From assembly GCA_026182355.1 (NCBI GenBank), contig JAPFBL010000084.1:14093501-14157500 (forward strand): a stretch of 64,000 nucleotides of DNA, in the 5' to 3' direction. Positions 32,001-47,192 of the stretch are shown piece after piece (the first letter of the stretch is position 1; each line of letters starts with the position of its first letter). A program made the translations under genes and the position numbers. The DNA comes from Hermatobates lingyangjiaoensis. Taxonomy: Eukaryota; Arthropoda; Insecta; Hemiptera; Hermatobatidae. The notes beneath the pieces are model-generated. The model worked only from the letters and a program-made list of their open reading frames with translations. It made no database searches and had not been told where the DNA came from.

Positions 32001-35000
32001 GTGAGTACAAACGACCCATACTTTGAGTTGGGATGATATTCACAACATTGCATTTAATGAATTAATGCAACAATCATAAATCTTTAAAATTCCCTTAGCT
32101 TTTTTACTGTATATTCATTCATCCTTTCAAAACAGATTGAACAAATCACTTTCGAGAGAAATATTTTCATGCATAATTGTGAGCACGTAACATTCCAGAA
32201 CCGAACTCAATGTGACAAAGTACAGCAGCCACTTATAAGCTTCATTTAGTTGTTTCCACGTCGGTTATTAACATTACACCAAAATACTTCATCTTCTTAA
32301 ATAGTTAAGAATTTTTACATAAAATGAGTCTTGAAACATTCAATGATTGCAGACTGTTTGGGAGAGGTGGAAACTTCTGTTCATCTACCATGCAATTGTG
32401 AAACCAATCACATAGAACAGGTTCTAGGACTTCAGCAAGCCGCTTTGTTAACTGAAAAACTATAAAGATCTCACTTGAAATATTACTAACCTCACAAGAA
32501 AACTTCTAATCACATTGTGCAAATAAAAGTTCAATAGAGATAATGCTAAATCAAAAAATTATGAAAGCAAAACGTAAAGACCATTTTAGTTTGATTGCTC
32601 ATATAAGAAAGAAGAATTACAGAATATTTAAAAACCAAGCCGCTGTACGAATCATTTTCTTTAGGATACAGTAATAGTAAAGTTTTTTATCTATTTGAAG
32701 AGATAATTCATATACGCTATAGAAGATTTATCCTCTTATAAAGAAGTATTTGTTAATTATGTAACAAACAACCACACTTGATTCCGAAGTTGGTTTACAA
32801 TAGCGTTCCCCAAGCCTCATACGTTAACATAACATCAAACATAAAAAAACACACAATCATGCTGCGTATTAACCCAATGAAAGCTAAACGAATTATCATA
32901 ATATTAAATAATAGTATAATAAGCAAAAATTACAATACAAATGAACACAAATAAAATGAAATAATCATAATTCTAGACTTAAATTAAAGAATAAAGTGCA
33001 ATGAGGATAACCAAGGGAGAATCGTTAACTTGAATAGTAATATATAATCCTTTGTAATTATAGTCTTAGTTACATTTGAATAAAATAATTCTAATGAGAA
33101 ATGAAGAAAAAAAAGAAGGCAAATATTAAAGGTCAAAAAGTTGGAAGTTTTTAAAAATCATTAGACATAATGGGACAGAAAAAATTTTCTACATTATGAA
33201 ATAAAAATCTTGAATAAAATATTAACTTCCTCAAACTCTCCTTTTATAAAAAAAAGTTAGCTAATAGGGCGGGAGAATCATACACCTCTTTCGATTGACA
33301 ATAATCATACTTCACATATATTACCCCATTTCCAGACAAGAATGAATAACTTCTGTCACAGCCTACAATCCGCTCAGAAAATAGTATTCACATTTATTAG
33401 TAATGTGTGCTACAGCGAATAGCATCAATTTTTCTTGAATGAAGTTAAGATTAAGAATAGGCAACAGATATACAGGCAAATTAAATTAGCATGGTACACT
33501 TGTAATATGGTTTTAATAAAAAATGAAGGGAAAATTGAAAATTAGCAAACAAAAAAATGTTATATCTAGTTAGTTTACTCATTATAATTAATTATTGACC
33601 AACTAAGAGTTACTTGAATTGCATTTTAAAAAAAGAACATAATACAAAGGTAAGGTAGTCAAGTTACAAGAGAAGGAGGAAAGTCATCCTCGAGGAGATA
33701 TTGGCTGTGGAAGGAAGCCGGACTGGCTCCAGGACGCAGGTGTCTTGAATGACGCAGTTTCGCCCGGCTCCTTGATTGCCCTGGCCAGCCGCGACCAAAC
33801 GTCATGTCTGCAACAAATGCTTCCTTACACTACACCATCAACAGGTCAATCCATTTTACATGTCATTTACTTTCAATTCAGTTATAATCAACCAACAAAT
33901 CACTAATACACAATTCTATCGTCTCAATTTATATTTATCCTTACCTCGTATCCATACCTTGGTTCATTTTTTAATAAATATGTTGTATTTGGTGTGATAA
34001 CAAGTTGTTTTGGGACTTCCCTGGTGTTTTGGTACTTGTTTTATAGTAAATTACATTTAGCGTTCTGATCAACGAATCAGTGTGTAAAGGGTAATGAGGC
34101 TACACCCTTAATGCTAAAATGCTATCACAAGTTATCAAACAAACATGTCAAATTAAAAAAAAAACCTGAAAACTGGACAAATCAGTTCTGGGTTTTAAAA
34201 CATGAGGTTATTTCAATGAAATCTGCGAAATTCTCTAACGAAAAATATATGAAATTAGTAAAATAATGACTAAAGTGATTCATGTTCAATAAGCAAGAAA
34301 CAATTTGGTTATTTGAACATAATTAACGTCAGCTACCTAAAACAGGTAAAAATGAAGAAAATTAAGGAAATAAGAAAAAGAGTCATAATAAAAGGAGCCC
34401 ACTTCTTTAATTAAAGTTCTGTGTTTCAGTTTACAGCAAGTAAAATTCATTTGCAATGGAAAGGACATTGCAGCAGTTCAATTAAATTTTTTTCAACTTA
34501 CCTCGTTTTTGCTATTTTTTTTTACTTTACTATAAGTAAAGTATAGTGATCGTGAAAAAATTCGATCTCGAGATTTTGACGGAATTACATGTTTTGAGGT
34601 CCCAGAAGTCGTTTTATGATGTTTTTACGATTATGTCTGTGTGTGTGTGTGGGTGGGTGGGTGCGTGGGTGAGTGTGTTAGTATTGCTTGTTACCACGCT
34701 ACGGTCCAGAATCTTTGATGGATCAAGTTCATCTTTTACACAAAAATGGGCCCTATAGTGTAGATGAACCCTATTGTTTGGGAAAAATTATGCATGACGG
34801 AAAAGTCACTTTTTTTTGCCAGAAACAGGTTTTTAGAAAAAATTTTTTTCTCCTAAACTACTAACTCTAGAGTTTTGAAATTTTGGCATTATATTTGAGG
34901 TTACAAACGCAACAAATGAAAAATATATTCGGAATTTTAAAACAACGGAAAATATTTGTTTTTAATAAAAATGTAAAAATTTTGACTTATAATTCAATCC

Positions 35001-38000
35001 AAAGGTTGTGAGAGCAATACAAGCCATACCCTTTGACGGATCAAAATGAAACTATACCTAAATATAGACTGTTATGTGGAGGATGAGATGAAATATTTTG
35101 TTTTAAAATTACATTCACCAATGGGGCATTCAAGTACGATTTCTGTTTTCAGAAAATGTTTTTTTGACGCTAAACGGCTCATTAAAAACTCATGAAAATT
35201 TGACCATAAATGGAACGAAAAATTACCAATTTATAAAAAATATTAATGAAGTTTCAATTACGGGAAAGAGCAATAAAGCTATGGGTTAGGTTAGATTAGG
35301 TTGCAGTGGCAGTCCCACAAGGGTTCACACGTAGGCCAAGCATTGGCACTTTGTGATACCACACAATGAAGATTGATTCTACAGTGGGAGTCCTAAATTT
35401 TGCCTAACTCAAGTGTATTTAAAGTAGGGATCTTTAACGAGTACCTGATATCGTACAGGCTCAGGACCGACGGTTTAACGTCCTTCTCCGAGGGACGACG
35501 TGCTCAGATTTATTCACCTCCCGCGTGAATAAATCGAGGGCCAGGTGAGGATTGAACCCCGGTCCTATCAGTTCAGAGGTGAGCACGTAACCACTGAGCT
35601 AGCCTGGCCCCCATAAAGCTATAAAAACCGTTTGTTTATACTAGACTATGGGATCACCTGCTATACTTGTCGAATTTTTGATATTTTTTTACAATGTTTA
35701 CGTTGACTTAGAAATTTTTTGAGCAACACCACTGAGATAAAATTAGACTATTCTAGTCTAATAGTTCATATTTATTATTTTCAAAAATTAGAAGCTCCCA
35801 ACTATAAATGATTTAAATTATATTCAATAGCTGGCTTCGACTTTGAGTTGAGTAAGTAAACTGGTTAATTACTAATATATTTTTTCGCAATATACATTCA
35901 AAGCAAGCTTATAACAGAGTACAAGACGCAGGAAAAAAGATAACACTCACTCAGAGAAAATTGGTACATATGATTTTCGATAAAGAGGAAGGAAAATGAT
36001 TTTAATAAATTCTAAGAAGCCATAAAATTCCCGGTATAATAATTCTATAAAAAACCAAAAATGTAAAACATAATTCAAAATGGAAATCTTTCGTTTGAAG
36101 ATTAATAAATGTAATTATTGTATATCCTTAATTATAAATTATTTTAAATCGACATTTTTTCATGGATGTTTATGATGTTTTCAGAGAAAATAAGAGTATT
36201 TTTTGATTTAAATTTGAAAATTTAACTTAAATATTCAATGTAGAAGGAGGTCAAGTAACCGATATAAGAAATCCACTGGCTATTTGAGCAAACGCCATGT
36301 TCTCTTGTAGGAGATTATTTCGTGTCAAGAAATTTTCACTTTGGTTTTTCAAAAATGTTATTACTGCTGTAGTTATACCAATGAGATTATTTGTACATCC
36401 CAGCTGTGGGATGTACAAAAATAAGCTTATATATTAATAAGTCGATCAATCACTATCTGTACAACCTCAGAAATGAAAGACTAATAAGCATCTCCCATTT
36501 AAATGTTTTCATTATGCTTAAATGAAACATTATATATTATATACCCAAGAAGATTGATATTAAGTTTACTTATAGCAAAGTTGAGTGAAGGCCACTCCAG
36601 ATTTTTAGAGCTGTTTTTGAGAGTTGAACAACAGTCATAAATGTATCAATTTTGTTTTAGTAGTGCTAAGTAATTTAAGTAACTCCATATTAATCGTATA
36701 AAGATATAAAAAGAAACTTTAGTTTATTTTAAAAGAACTACATAGTTCATAAACTTACTTTTGTCAAATTATTAGTTCAAACTACTTATGAGAATTATTT
36801 ATTTGTATTGTTGTATTCAAGTGAAAACAAAAATCCATAATTAAAAATCATTATCTAATACAATAGATAGTGGTCAGGGATACAATATTGCGGTAGGGAT
36901 TGTATTCCTTACCGCATTAAGGAACAAGGTAACTATTCTAAAACTTTCTTTCTATTTACGAAACATACTCGTATTACAAAAGGTTAAAATTAAAATCTGA
37001 AGTGGTATACAGCCAACTTAACTAAATATGTCAAGCTCATTGACTATCAATTTAATTACGTGATTTATTTTAATGGGACTAATTGACTGAACATATTATC
37101 AATGTCTCTGTCCAAGATATTGCAATTCTCATTGATAATAAATTTAATTTCTTGATTACTTTTATGTTACTATCTCAAATTTGTCAATTACAGCAAAAAT
37201 GTAATGAATGATATAGCACAATCTGATAAGTGACTGCAATGGAAGTCAGTAGTTCTATCAAGTGTAGTATTTCCTCATCATATAATCAAAAAGAATGGAA
37301 TTCTTCTCTTGTATAAGACAATACTTCACACGAAATTTAATGTTTCTAGACCATTAAAAGAGCGGACTAAATTTAGAGCCTGTTTTCCATAAAGCACTTT
37401 CTTCATATTTCAATGCTACCATAAAAAATCACGATTATTAATCACGTCATGAACTAAATGTTTATAGAATGCCTTTAAAATTGTATACATCAAACTGTAT
37501 ACTATGTAGACAGTGCACTTTCAATAGGCATCCTATTGAAAGTAATCCTATTGAAAGTAGATCCTGGCAGATCTAATCTAACACGAATTCAATGGATCTT
37601 GAAATGCGTAAATCTGCAAAAATATATCTTAATCCTCATCTATATACTACATTTTAACCTTAAGGATAGAAAAACAATCATTTTATCCCATTGGTTTAAA
37701 ATATAACTTATACCATGATTATAGATCATACTTAAATTTCAAACATAAAACTGTATATAGGATATATATTTATAATTATTCAACAATTCGTTAACTGAAT
37801 CGTTACGATGAAGTAGGAAACATTTTAATATCCTTGTCTAACAAATACATAGAATCAGGTGTACTTCATTATAGAATTCGCTTTAATAGTATTATAAACT
37901 TCATACATTTCCTTGAAAGATTTTTTTAAAAACAAATTAAAGTTGAATATATTTTCTTAGACTGGATTCAGATGAGAAAAATTAGTTTAGAACAATTTCC

Positions 38001-41000
38001 TTTAATTTATAAAAAGATCAGGTTGTCGTTATTACAAGATGAGTTTCATTTGACTATATTGCCTCTTCCAATAGTCCAAAATTATTGAATTTTTTTTATA
38101 ATATACTAATTTTAGTTAGATACTGTATGTAGAATTTCAGCATGCTATTGTGATTTCATGATTTAATTTTATGTTTTATATTTTTAATTTTATATTTTAG
38201 TAAATAAAACAAAATTTTCTGAAATATAAAATAATATGATGGACATTTTATACCATGGAATTTCGCTAAAAAACTATACAACTAATTAGGAGCTCCCTTT
38301 TTACTTTACTATAAGTAAAGTATAGTGATCGTGAAAAAATTCGATCTCGAGATTTTGACGGAATTACATGTTTTGAGGTCCCAGAAGTCGTTTTATGATG
38401 TTTTTACGATGATGACTGTGTGTGTATGGGTGGGTGGGTGCATGAGTGAGTGTGTTAGTATTGCTTGTTACCACGCTACGGTCCAGAATCTTTGATGGAT
38501 CAAGTTCATCTTTTACACAAAAATGGGCCCTGTAGTGTAGATGATCCCTATTGTTTGGGAAGAATTATGCATGACGGGAAAGCCACTTTTTTTACCAGAA
38601 ACAGGTTTTTCGAAAAACATTTTTTCTCCTAAACTATTAACTCTAGAGTTTTGAAATTTTGGCATTATATTTGAGGTTACAAACGCAACAAACGAAAAAT
38701 ATATTCGGAATTTTAAAAGAACAGAAAATATTTGTTTTTAATAAAAATGTAAAAATTTTGACTTATAATTCAATCTCAAAGGTTGTGAGAGCAATGCAAG
38801 CCATACCCTTTGACGTATCAAAATGAAACTATACCTAAATATAGACCGTTATGTGGAGGATGAGATGAAATATTTTGTTTTAAAATTACATTCACCAATG
38901 AGGTATTCAAGTCGATTTCTGTTTTCAGAAATTTTTTTTTGACTCTGAACGGCTCATTAAAAAATGATGAAAATTTGACAAAAAATGGAACAATAAATTC
39001 GCAATTTTTAAAAACAAATTCATGAAATTTTAATCAGGGCAAATAGCAATAAAGCTATAAAAACTGTTTGTTTATCATCGACTAAGGGATCACCTGTTAT
39101 ACTTGTCAAGTTTTTGATATTTTTTTACATTGTTTACATTGACTTAGAAATTTTTTGAGCGGATCCACTGAGATAAAATTGATATTTATATTGGAAAAAA
39201 TTAAATAATTTATTGACTTACATGAGATATAAAAGGAATAATATTATTACAAGTAAAAAAATCACCTCCAATAAACATATATAAATTTCCTTTGCCTTCC
39301 ATGGTATGATGGATTTGTCTCATAATATGCTTTAATAAATTTATATATTGCACTCTTGAGCAAAACATACTCGTAATATCGGTTATAATTACTTTATCTT
39401 TGTGAATTGCAGTATTTTTCCATGCTACTGAAATGTGATGAATAGACTCTTTCCTCAAAAAGAGCAGTTCTGTTTGTTGACAAATATCCAGCTTTTTCAC
39501 TATTCTAGACTAATAGTTCATATTTATTATTTTCAAAAATTAGAAGATGTAGCTTTCAACTATAAAAGTTTTAAATTATACTGAATAGCTTTGACTTTGA
39601 TTTGAGTATGTAAACTGACTAATTACTAGTATAATTTTTCTCAATATACATTAATAGCAACCTTATAACAGAGTACAGCAGGCAGGAAAAAGATAACACT
39701 CGCTTAGAAAAAATTTGTATGTATGATTTTGACAAAGGGGAGGAAAAATGATTTTATTAAATACTAAGAAGCCATAAAATTCCCAGTATAAAGGCCAAAA
39801 ATGTGAAATATAATTCAGAATTGAAGTCTTTCGTTTGAAGATTAATAAATTTAATTAACGTATATCCTTAATTATAAATTATCTTAAAATTACATTTTTT
39901 CTTCGATGTTTATGATGTTTTTTAGAGAAAATAAGAGTATTTCCTGTTTTAGAATTAAAAGTTTGGCTTAAATATTTAATACAGAAGGAGATCAAGTAAA
40001 CGATGTAAGAAATCCACTGGCTATTTGAACAAAAGCCATGTTCTCTTGTAGGAGATTGTTCCGTATCAAGACATTTTTTACTTTGGCTTTTCAAAAATGT
40101 TATTACTGCTGTAGTTATTCTAATGAGATTATTTGCATCAGTGGTGTGTTATACAAAATTAACCTTATATATTGATAAGTCGATCAATCATTTTCTGTAC
40201 TACCTCAGGAATGAAAGACTAATAAAGATCTTCCATTTAGATGTTTACATTATGCCATTATGCTTAAATGAGACATTATATATTATATACCCAAGAAGAT
40301 TGATATTAAATTTACTTATAGTATTGTTGAGCGTAGGCCACTCCAGATTTTTTTTTAAATTTAACTATGATGCGTAATGGAAACAAGTGGGGTTTTGGTT
40401 TGTAGTAGCTATGCGGGAAATAAATAATAGGACCCACCACACTTCCTTGGGGTATACCTCTAAAGATCATCCCTTTCCAGAGTGATGGTCATCAATTGGA
40501 ACAAAAAATTGTGTGTTTGAAAGGAAATACTGAGTTAATGAAATAAACCACTCATGAAGGTTGGATCTGCTCATTTATTCATAAGTAGTATATGCCAAAG
40601 CGAGTCAAAAGCTACTTTAGTCCAGGCACACTGCTTTTGATGATGAGCTTCAAATAAATGAAAACTGAAATAATAAATGAGCGTTAAATAAGCAAGTCAC
40701 GTTAAATCTACTCCATTCAGAGCTGGTTACCTTGACCCATTCAGACACATCTCAATTATACGCACCATTGATTTAACCATCATTCATTTCAATAAATGGT
40801 GCTTAAACATTTTCTACAGTAGATGGTGAATATCAAGAAATATTTTTCAAATGCTAATACTAACCCAATATTACTTTACTATAAGTAAAGTATAGTGATC
40901 GTGAAAAAAATCGATCTCGAGATTTTGACGGAATTACATGTTTTGAGGCCCCAGAAGTCGTTTTATGACGTTTTTACGATGATGTCTGTGTGTGTGTGGG

Positions 41001-44000
41001 TGGGTGGGTGGGTGGGTGCGTGTGTTAGCATTGCTTGTTACCACGCTACGGTCCAGAATCTTTGATGGATCAAGTTGATATTTTACACAAAAATGGGCCT
41101 CATAAAGACGAAGATCCCTATTGTTTGGGAAGAATTATGCATGATGGGAAAGTCACTTTTTTTGCCAAAAACCGTTTTTTTTAAAACATTTATTTCTCTT
41201 AAACTGATAACCCTAGAGTTTTGAAATTTTGACATTATCTTTGAGGTTTCAAATGCAACAAACAAAAAATATATTCAGAATTTTAAAACAACAGGAAATA
41301 TTTTTTTTTCAATAAAATGTAAAAATTTTGACTTATAATTCAATCTCAAACCTTGTGAGAGCGATACAAGCCATACTGTTTGACGGATAAGAATGAAACT
41401 ATGCCTATAAATAGAACATTATATGGAGAATGAGTTGAGATATTTTTTTCTAAAATTACATTCGCTAATGCGGCGTTACAGTACGATTTGTGTTTTCAGA
41501 AAATGTTTTTTTGACGCTAAATGGCTCGTTAAAAAATAATGAAAATTTGACCAAAAATGGAACGAAAAATTAGCAATTCATAAAAAAAAAATCATGAAGT
41601 TTCAATTACGGGAAAGAGCAATAACGATATAAAAACTCTTTGTTTATCCTAGACTAAGAGATCACCTGCTATACTTGTCGAAATTTTTGTATTTTTTTAC
41701 ATTGTTTACATTGACTTAGAAATTTTTTGAGCGAATCCACTAAGATAAAATTGATATTTATAAAGGAAGAATGAAAATATATTATTGACTTATAAGAGAT
41801 GTAACAGGAATAATATTGTGCAGGTAAACACTCAATAAAAAAAAATTCGTATATATGTTATTTGACAAAGGGGAAGGAAAATGATCTTATTAAATACTAA
41901 GAAGCCATAAAATTCCCAGTATAATAATTCTGTTAAAAACCAAAAATGTAAAAGATAATTCAAAATATAAATCTTTCGTTTAGAGATTAATAACTGTAAT
42001 TATCGTACATCTTTAATTAACAAATCACCTTAAAAGAACATTTTCTTCGCTGTTTAAGATGTTTTTCAGAGAAAAAAAGGGTATTTTACTGTTTCAAATT
42101 TGAAAATTTTACATTAATATTCAATGTAGAAGGATGCCAAGTAAACGATGTAAGAAATCTACTGGCTATTTGAACAATAGCCATGTTCTCTTGTAGGATA
42201 ATATTTCGTTTCAAGAAATGTTCACATTGGTTTTTCAAAAATGTTATTACTGCTGTAGTTATACTAATGAAATTATTTGCAAATAATAAATTATTTGTGA
42301 TGTACAAAAATAAGCTTATAAATTGATATGTCCTTCAATCACTATCTGTACTACCTCACGAATGCAATGGTAATAATTATATCCCATTTAGATATTTATG
42401 TTATGCTTAAATAATACGTTATGTTTTATATACTCAAGAAATTTGACATTGAGTTACTTATAGTAAAGTAGAGTGTAGGCCACTCCAGATTTTTTTTATT
42501 AAGACTAAATACTAGAAAACATTGAAAGAAAATCATTCATGGAGAGGTATGAAATAGTCGCTAAACCCAGGAATTCGCATTCGAAGATGGTTGAAACAAA
42601 TCGTATTCTTTGTAGTTTTTACTTGAAATACATTATTCTGAGAACTAAATACTTAACAACAAATACATATGGCATATTAAGAAAATTTAGTTTCATAAAT
42701 TAATTTATACAACAAAAATCTTATTAATTGTAATTGTAAACAGGAACTATTGCTGTTTAATAATACTGGTGATAGGCTCATTACTTTATAATTTGGATGC
42801 ACTATCAGTCGTTTTATAACTTGTTACTACTACTGATAATTTTTCCAACTGTTATGACTTGATAAATATAAATTTGTAGTGTCTGTTGAAAGTTGTGTGA
42901 AGAAAGCAGCATGCCTCCAAAGTGAGGGTAGCGGGAGCAATAGCGAAGGTGATGGTTAAGTATGCCAGACAGTCATCACTGACTGGGATGCCTTGTTATT
43001 GTTGATCACTCTCCCATGAAACACTCGTCTACCATCGCTTTACAATTAATCAGTAAAATACAAATCTTTTAGTAAAACCAACGTACTCACAACATTCATA
43101 CAAGCAGTCAAGTTCAAACTTCAGTTTTCTTTTTTTTTTAAAGGCATACCAAATAATAACTTTATTAATACCATTATTCATAGGAAGTCCAAATGTTTTC
43201 CATACTCCAGTCACTTAGAATATGGATGAAAGATTGTACAACCATCGAAATTTGGTATAGTAAGAATAGATTTTTTAAGAGAGTCTCCATATTGAAATAG
43301 TTCCCAATAATTTTCATTCCCTATTCCAACAATCGACTCCTCACTGTTATCAAATAATATGAATAAATATTAATATCAACATACATAAAATCAATACAAA
43401 AATACATTATGTATTTTTACATATGAATGCTAAATTCATATATAAACTTTTTCGAATCTATTCCTTGAATGGAATAGATAGAAGATATATTTTTATATGT
43501 TGAATTTCAAATGTACCATAGTTTTTAGAATTATTAAGTTCGTCTTTCCTTACAAAGTAAATGTTAAAATGTCTTGAAAGTAATAAAAATGTCTAATAAC
43601 TTTTTTCATTTTTACAATATCTTTTAGAAAGCGTTAATTCTTAACTTTCATAAAGTTAAAATCATATCACAAGGTATCTGCATTCACCATTATCTAAACT
43701 AATTCTACTAACCATAACGCAAACAAATGTCACCTATCTAGAGTGAGTAAAGGATAAGAAAGAATTGCTCATTCGTTATTTTTTTTAATAATAATAATAT
43801 AATATTTAAAAAGAAATGAAAAATTCTTCTTTTCAAAATAAATAAATTTATTTGATATAAATTTTTTATGCGTACCATATTTAGTTGTAATCAATTAATT
43901 TGAAAATAACCGAAATTTATTCAAGCAGCTTGAAATTTGTGTTCAATTTCAAAATGTTGTCCAAAGTAGGAACCGTTTCTTTTAGCAGCGTAAACGTAAG

Positions 44001-47000
44001 GAGATGACATTAAATTATAATTATTAAAAAAAAAAAACATAATATATACTCGAATAAAACAAAAGTAACCATTGAAAGTTATAAAAAATGACTGTATGAC
44101 TTTCCCCCCTTTATTAATCTGAAAAGGTAACAATGATGCGACACCTTAGAAATGAAGTTCACCTCGTCACATTCAATGCTACATAATAATACATCGCACG
44201 TTACTTTTGATTTTAGTATTTTATTCCATCGGTATATTACTATGCCTTATAAGAGAAATAGCATAGTACCCTCATTTAAATGTCCTTTTTCATTGGTACA
44301 TACGATATAATTGGAAAGACAGAGAAAAGAATATATATTACCCTTGAGTAAGGGTGACAGACAATTGAATGTATCATATGGACAATGTTCAATTTGGTCA
44401 AGGGAGATACATTTGATACTTCGCGAGGATACTTTTTGAAAACAAACTTCAGTTCCAATTATATTGAAAATATTTTGAACATATGGAATGACCTACACTC
44501 AACTTTACTATAAGTAAAAATAATATCAATCAATTTGACAGTCAAACTCATAGATAATCAATTTAATTACTTCATTTGTTTTAATGTGCTTATATCACTT
44601 TTATCAATAATAGGAAAAACGAAATCAATCTTCTAACAATCTGACATGTTATAATTAAATTATGATACTGAGGGCATAAGTCTTACTGGTCTCGGCAGCT
44701 CGGCGGTCATACCTATCTACTTTCATTACCTGTGTCGTTTCTAGAAACGACTAATCCTTTCTTTAACCTTGTCGTTGGAGAAATACCACTGACTCCTATT
44801 TGAATTAGATATAATTCGTCAAAAATCTTTAACCTATTAAGGTTAACCAAAAATCTTTATACTGCCTCGCATCTACATCGAATGTAATAAAAAGTTTCTA
44901 GCATTTTCCAAACAGAATCTGCATTTTCGTATGATGTTAATTTCAACTTGGATTAGTAGTAGACAAGAGGACAATGTTTGGCCAGATATTCTATATATAT
45001 TTTAAAAATTTTCTTTAAGATTTATTATTTTTTTTACAAATTTAAATTCAGTAGGAATGAACTTTTCAGTCTAAGTTAACCCGGTAGTTCTAACCAACTT
45101 TTAACTACTTCCTTCTGCAGTCATTCATCAATTGCATCCTTGAGAAAACTGAGGTGGTTGTGTAAGAATAGTTCAGGCCGCAGAAGGTTTCTTTCGGCTC
45201 CTGCCTTTTCCAACTGGCCCAGTACATCATAGCCTGTATTCAACATAAGAGTTAACTTATTTTTACAAATTTTATTATATGAATATACTTATTTTATACC
45301 ACTGGTGCACAAGACAAAAGCCCTTTTTTTGATATCAGGACGTTTCTTTTGTACATGACAATTTATGATGACACCTCCTGTAAAAATTCTATTGGGAGCA
45401 TTGTATCAATTATTTTGTAATTGATAATTATTTGTACGTTTCTTTTGTACATGACAATTTACGATGACACCTCCTGTAAAAATTCTATGAGGAACATTGT
45501 ATTTTACTATTAATTATTATTTTACTATTAATTTTTCGTTTTATTGAAGTTTTGACATTTTATCATCCATAGAAGCATTCCTTTTTTTATCTCTCTCAAT
45601 GGACTGAAAATTACCTCTTTTTTGATATAAATATTTAATAGGGGAACACATATTAACTTTTTCCTGCTGCAAGTAAGATAGGTGGTCATTGTTGCTGTTC
45701 TCCCTAGTCTTGGTAGTTTTTGAAGGTTGATATCGTAAATTTTTTTATTTACATCAGGATAGCACATAACCAATCCTTATTATACCATGCGTTTTATCAC
45801 AGCAGTAATTGTAATTTTCTAGAATCAAAATGTGAAGACCTCGTGTTGTACAAAAGGATCTCTTAGAGCAGAGCATTGCTTTGCAGTCTCAGCCAATGTA
45901 TCTGTTACACAGTTTTTCTAGTTTAGCCTTCATCTAAAGAAAATCTAATGCATTTGTAAACCTCTGAAATTTCTAATTTAAATTTCTAAATGAAGAGTTC
46001 TTTGAGTGTTCTTCTTCTTAAGAAAGGTATAAGGATTGTTTTAGATGAATTTATATCGAGACCATCATCACTTAACCTACTCCACCAATTTGGAAATCAT
46101 GCTGAATAAACTCAGCATGACTAAGTAAACTGATTACTTAGAGTATTCAGTATGTCATCCACCACAATTGTAGGGATAGCATTCATTCCTGAGAACAATT
46201 TTTTGAGGTCACAGTCTCAGTTGTGATAGATCCTAAACTTACATTAATTATTCTTCATTAGATTGTTCTAATAATTCAATAATTATGGATAAATAAAGCT
46301 ATGTATTAGTGCTGATTCAATGGATTTGAAGTCGTGTTATCAAAAGCACCAACAACTAAGAAGCAGCCCAGAATGAAATCGTTAAGCCATAAGGATTTTT
46401 CTATTTCCGAGCTGATTCTGCTGATTTCCCTTTCTGATAGGTAAGTTATTCCTTGTGAGGATACTTCTTTACAAAAAACTTCACACTTCACTGTAAATGA
46501 CACTGTAAAAATATTGGTAATTTTTAGCGTAAAATTTTCTTCAAATATTGTAAACTTGTGAATAATACGTATTAAGGCAATAGTTTTTAAATTATGGTTT
46601 TAAGATTTATAATCCCCTTGAATATCACATTAACTACCTATTGAAAAGATTTTCAATTTTTTTTTGCACTACCAAATAACGATTACTCTGTTTGACTGGA
46701 TATTGTTTAAAAAAAAAATCAAGTGAATGTAAACAAATCCAACAAGTACAGCAGGTCAATTCATTAGGTTAGCAATGTAATAATTCGTAACTAGAATGTT
46801 TATAATAATTATTGTTAGTGTTTTTTCTTAAGTTAAGTTTTTTAATCGTCATTATTGTAAATCCCTGAAGATGGTCAAAGTGACCGAAACGTTGGAATAA
46901 TTTATTGTATAGTTTTTTGTTGCAGTTAGGTTTATAGTGTATTATTGGATTACTACTATGGAGCTCAAGAATAAATCATTCGGAGTGTTAGTGTTCAATT

Positions 47001-47126
47001 TAACTGAAGAGTTAAAAACCAAACTTACAAAACTTGAGAAATTAAATAGAAAACGAACAAAAATGAATATCGGCATACTCTTTAATAAAACATGTCTAAA
47101 TGAAGGTCTGCTCCCAAAATATACTA

Positions 47127-47192
<66 letters not shown>
